DNA from: Microterricola viridarii
Lineage (GTDB): Bacteria > Actinomycetota > Actinomycetes > Actinomycetales > Microbacteriaceae
DNA length: 64,000 nt
Assembly: GCF_001542775.1 (NCBI RefSeq)
Contig: NZ_CP014145.1
Coordinates: 2,170,001 to 2,234,000, forward strand
Direction of reading: 5' to 3'
Of the stretch, positions 60,747 to 64,000 are shown one piece after another. A program made the position numbers and the translations under genes. Positions within the stretch are counted from its first letter, which is position 1; the number at the start of each line of letters is the position of its first letter. Below the pieces are notes generated by a model that saw only the letters and a list, made by a program, of their open reading frames with translations, did no database searches and was not told the origin of the DNA.

Positions 60747-63700
60747 TGTACTTGCCACGTGATGCGCACGTTCTTGGCCACGTCGCCGCCGAGTGCGGCC
60801 TCGATGGCCTCACGCAGCTCCGAAATCGCCGGTTCGAGGCGATCACCCGACGCGCTGAGTTGCCCGTTCGCGGTGCTCGGCGCCTTCGGCCTGGCAGCCA
60901 TATCGTCGACATCAGTGTACGCAGTCGACGGATTCTGCGAGCCGGTGCCGCTCTGCGTCGACGTCGGAACGTGTCGGGGCTGAGTCGTCGGGGCCGGAGT
61001 CGTCGCAAGGAGCGCCTGCTTCGAGATCTCGGCCGCTTCAGCCAGTCGCGCGACCAATGGCACTGCGGACTCATTCGCTGCCGCGGCTGCACGCAGCGTC
61101 GTCAACGATTTGTCGACCTGGGGCAGCCCCAGCGTCGCTGCCTTAGAGATAATGTCCCACGCAGCACCGTTGAGCGCACGCGAAACTGAGGCCGCGGTCG
61201 CAATCGACTTCCCCACTGCAACCGCTGAATCGACGAACGTCGTGTCGGCGATCACGGAGATCGCAAGCAGCGGGTCTCGCTCCTTCGAGAGAGCTCCGAG
61301 CAACTCGGCGGCGCACCGCGCTGTCGCGAGTCGTCCGGTGAGCGCGTCGGTGTCGAGCCCGAGCGGAGCGGCGTGCGCCTCGAGCTGCTCGACGAGGCTG
61401 ACCGTGTCAGCAACGCGCTCCCCCGCTGCACGATGGATCGCACCTCCGAGCCGGCGGACGGCTCCAGAGCTGCAGTAAGTCTCGGCAGGCGCCCCGAGTA
61501 CGTCCGAGACGACGGCATTCGCGCGAGCCCACGCGTCCTCCTCGGGCAGATTCGCCGTGCGGAGCACCAAGTCATCGGTGAGGAACCCCACACCAGGGCG
61601 GGCAACTGCGGAGAGACCCCGCACCCACTCCCGGTCGGCGACGATCGACCACGCAAGGATGACGGTGTCTTCAAGATCACGAGACATACCGCGGTCCGCA
61701 AGCCGGGCGCGCAGTGCCCCGGCCGTGAGGTTGCCCGCGAGCTCGGCTTCCCACTTGGTGAACTCATCGCGCCAGCTGAACTGGGTGATCTGGGAGGTAA
61801 AGACGTTCTCGTTGAGCGAGCCGAGCCCGAGAGGCACGGCGACCGAACCAGCGAGTCGCTTGTCGACCGAGGTGAGGCCTTCGGCGCGGCCGGAGTGTTC
61901 GACGGCGCGAGTGACGAGCGCGAGCGAGTCGTCCAGCTCACGACGTTTGACTTCCGAGTGGCCGAGATCGGGATGCCCCGGATAGGCGTTCTTCCAAGCC
62001 TGCTCGAGCGCCCCGGTGAGCCCACCCGAAAGCGTACCGGTGACCGGGGCTTGAATGGTCAGGCCCGGAACGAGGGTTGTGAAGATCTCGGTCGGCAACA
62101 GTTCGTCGTCGGCGTCACTCGTGTCGGGCGCGGCAACTCCGTACGCACGCAGGATCGCCCGCCCGAACGACTCACGCAGATTGGCTCGGTTGTTTTCGAG
62201 CGCCTGGCGGGCGGCGGGCCGGTCACTCACCGGCAGGTGGTCGGCGTTCGCATCGAAGCGGTTCTCAGCGAGCAGGTACTCGAGCACGACGAGACGTCCG
62301 AGGTCGTTGAGTCGGGTCGCAGTGAGAAAGTTCGGCAGCCAGGTAATGGTGTCGGCGGTGATGCCCTTTTCGTCTCTCAGCCCCGAAACGCGCGCCAGAT
62401 CGTCGCGCGGCCCTGACTGCCCGTCGGCCGCGTAGGGGAAGTCGATGAATACCTTCCATTCCCCCTCGCCGGTTTCGAAGTCGTAGTCCTTGAAGTCACT
62501 GGCGCCACTGTGGAGGTTGCCGAACCAGATCGACGCTACGCGCTTCTGCCCCCGCCAGACGTGCGGGAACGGGATGCCTTGGCCGAGCATCCCCGTTGTG
62601 TTGCCGAGCCCGAGCCCGTCGAGCACGAGCGTGCGAATGAGCGCGCGGCGGGCGGGCGGGGTGTCTTCGCCCGTGACGCGGCTGAGGATCGAGTCGTAGT
62701 CAACCCCGGAGAGCTGCACCGACACGAGCGGGTCCACGGCGCCTTCGGCGACGTGGATCTCACCGAACTCTTCGGCCCATTTGCGCACGAGCGTGAGCGC
62801 CTGTGAGGTCTCCATGCCGGGCACGAAGGCGGTGATCGAGCCGTAGTTCAGCGCATGCAGCTTCGATGCAGTGAGGTTCTTGAGCGACGCGGCCCCGGGT
62901 GCTAGGGCGGCGATGAGCAGTGTCTTCGCCAGTCGGTCTTCGGTGCGGAAGGGGTGGTTGCGCGCGAGTCCCTTCGCAGTGGCGTCGGTGAGCCCGTGCT
63001 TGTTCAGGAGAAAGGGCCGCAGTTTGTCGGTGTAGAAGCGAGCGGAGATTTCGAACCCGGCGCGCACGTTGTCGTCGAGTGGTTTCGAGGTTCCGAGCGC
63101 GATGTAGTCGTACAGGTCGCCGACGGGGATGACGTCACCGGCGGTGAGTTCATCGTTGCCGTCGATGAGAAGTTCGGTCATCAGTGTCAGCGCGGTGCGT
63201 TCGCGCTGCATGATGTTCGACAGGGCGACCATCGCGTCGACGAGTGCCGGCGAGAACGGGAAGACGCTTGCGAACTCCGCCTCGCCCGAGGATGCCTCGT
63301 CGGCGAGCAGACTGTTCCACACGGCGCCGTCGGCGCGCACCCGGGCGAGTGAGGCCTGCAGCGTGTCGGCCGCATCGTCGCTCACGGGGCGCAGCAGCCG
63401 CTGTTTGACGATCTTGGGCAGGTCGGCGGCGCGCAGCTGGATCTTCTCGAAGCGGTCGTCCCAGTACTGCAGCGTTTGCTGCTGAGAGACGCGTTCGACG
63501 CCGAGCGCGCTGTTTCCGAGGAACTGGGCGAGTTCTCGTTGGCGGGCGACGAACGAGATAAAGGGCACGGGCAGGCTGCCGGAGCCGGTTTCGACGAGCT
63601 TGGCGACTTTGGATGCTTCGCTTTGGATGAAGGCCTGATCGGAGAGGTGCTGCCCAAGCCAGAGCACGAGTTCGTCGAGGAAAAGCACGATGCCGTCATA

Positions 63701-64000
63701 GCCGAGCGCGTGTGCGTGGTTGCTCATCGTGCGGAGGCCGGACGTGATGTCGACCCACTCCCCCGCGGCCGAATACCCAGTGAAGAGCGTCGCCGTGAGG
63801 TCGCTCACGAGGCGGTCGCGGTCGGCTTCGCCGGGCGTTTGCGCAAGGGCCGACTCGAACGAGTCTGCATCCCAACCGGTCGCGAGCGAGCCCCAGCCGC
63901 CGCCGGTTTTAGGCGAGATTGTGGCGAAGAACTTCTCGTCGCCGAGCAGCTCGCGGTGGGTGCGGGCATCTTCGAGAAGCTGGTCGCTTGCGTGCAGGAA
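60743..64000 (-). CDS. pglY: BREX-2 ATPase PglY, 5' end beyond window
   Basis: 1085 codons are visible and the frame runs off the right edge, as FLHASDQLLEDARTHRELLG and on to GGGWGSLATGWDADSF, so the start and Walker A are outside. Walker B, GYDGIVLFLDELVLWLGQHL, lies about 90 residues into the visible part. The long helical middle and the C-terminus with a Thr/Pro/Gln-rich linker before ISELREAIEAALGG fit PglY (about 1200-1300 residues in Streptomyces). PglY is the large AAA-like ATPase paired with PglZ. The stop overlaps the pglZ start. pglX (methyltransferase) and pglW (kinase) should lie further to the right. Confidence 0.87.
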   Translation of the reverse strand, partial: FLHASDQLLEDARTHRELLGDEKFFATISPKTGGGWGSLATGWDADSFESALAQTPGEADRDRLVSDLTATLFTGYSAAGEWVDITSGLRTMSNHAHALGYDGIVLFLDELVLWLGQHLSDQAFIQSEASKVAKLVETGSGSLPVPFISFVARQRELAQFLGNSALGVERVSQQQTLQYWDDRFEKIQLRAADLPKIVKQRLLRPVSDDAADTLQASLARVRADGAVWNSLLADEASSGEAEFASVFPFSPALVDAMVALSNIMQRERTALTLMTELLIDGNDELTAGDVIPVGDLYDYIALGTSKPLDDNVRAGFEISARFYTDKLRPFLLNKHGLTDATAKGLARNHPFRTEDRLAKTLLIAALAPGAASLKNLTASKLHALNYGSITAFVPGMETSQALTLVRKWAEEFGEIHVAEGAVDPLVSVQLSGVDYDSILSRVTGEDTPPARRALIRTLVLDGLGLGNTTGMLGQGIPFPHVWRGQKRVASIWFGNLHSGASDFKDYDFETGEGEWKVFIDFPYAADGQSGPRDDLARVSGLRDEKGITADTITWLPNFLTATRLNDLGRLVVLEYLLAENRFDANADHLPVSDRPAARQALENNRANLRESFGRAILRAYGVAAPDTSDADDELLPTEIFTTLVPGLTIQAPVTGTLSGGLTGALEQAWKNAYPGHPDLGHSEVKRRELDDSLALVTRAVEHSGRAEGLTSVDKRLAGSVAVPLGLGSLNENVFTSQITQFSWRDEFTKWEAELAGNLTAGALRARLADRGMSRDLEDTVILAWSIVADREWVRGLSAVARPGVGFLTDDLVLRTANLPEEDAWARANAVVSDVLGAPAETYCSSGAVRRLGGAIHRAAGERVADTVSLVEQLEAHAAPLGLDTDALTGRLATARCAAELLGALSKERDPLLAISVIADTTFVDSAVAVGKSIATAASVSRALNGAAWDIISKAATLGLPQVDKSLTTLRAAAAANESAVPLVARLAEAAEISKQALLATTPAPTTQPRHVPTSTQSGTGSQNPSTAYTDVDDMAARPKAPSTANGQLSASGDRLEPAISELREAIEAALGGDVAKNVRITWQVQ

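Overview
The window is high-GC DNA from an actinobacterium, most likely a member of the Microbacteriaceae (order Micrococcales). The grounds are protein families (a DUF222/HNH protein, an F420-type LLM oxidoreductase, a MarP-like protease, a DUF2510 protein, class II FBPase), frequent GTG/TTG starts, the recurrent word GGATGCC/GGCATCC, and the abundant intergenic repeats related to CGACAGGCTCAACCAGCGGG and to CTCGATACGCTCGTTCCTCGCTACTCGACCA-like hairpins. The family assignment is inference from memory of such genomes. No tRNA, rRNA, CRISPR array or intact insertion sequence was seen.

Layout. 1-20.7 kb is ordinary chromosome: rhodanese, RibD_C/DHFR-like reductase, acylphosphatase, a RecQ helicase with a C-terminal phosphoribosyltransferase-like domain, DUF222-HNH, NmrA, M18 aminopeptidase, nucleoside deaminase, S9 peptidase, a SWIM-SNF2 helicase, an APC permease, DUF1761 and glpX, broken up by three repeat clusters (6.2-6.4, 8.8-9.0 and 18.9-19.7 kb) and closed by an orphan DarT-like ADP-ribosyltransferase. 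21-28.5 kb carries a MarR regulator with a frameshifted MATE exporter, two small enzymes, a HicB-like protein, a secretory lipase and a SulP transporter.

28.5-39.1 kb is a catabolic locus. A compact nine-gene minus-strand operon (ABC ATPase, permease, binding lipoprotein, Gfo/Idh oxidoreductase, amidohydrolase, mutarotase, class V aminotransferase, M20 hydrolase, RidA) is flanked by an XRE-cupin regulator and a divergent glycoside-hydrolase-like gene. Copies of one motif, GTTCGYTCTAC, lie in both control regions, so one regulator probably controls import and breakdown of an unidentified, perhaps amino- or acyl-substituted, sugar. 39.2-49.6 kb returns to housekeeping: a TetR-hydroxyacyl-CoA dehydrogenase pair, a MarP-like protease behind two large hairpins, the msrB-msrA pair, a hemerythrin, a cold-shock/DUF1294 protein and a NERD protein.

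49.7-64 kb looks like an accessory, defence-rich island. It holds decayed genes (a small zinc-ribbon protein with an in-frame TGA, and the tail of an M14 carboxypeptidase), a GIY-YIG protein, an HNH protein, a three-gene module that reads as toxin, HigA-type antitoxin and SecB-like chaperone (a TAC system), and then the 3' part of a type 2 BREX (Pgl) phage-defence operon: pglY (cut by the window end), pglZ, brxD and brxHI. The genes of both modules are joined by ATGA/GTGA/TGATG overlaps or very short gaps, and both point the same way. The TAC module next to BREX is the most interesting part of the window.
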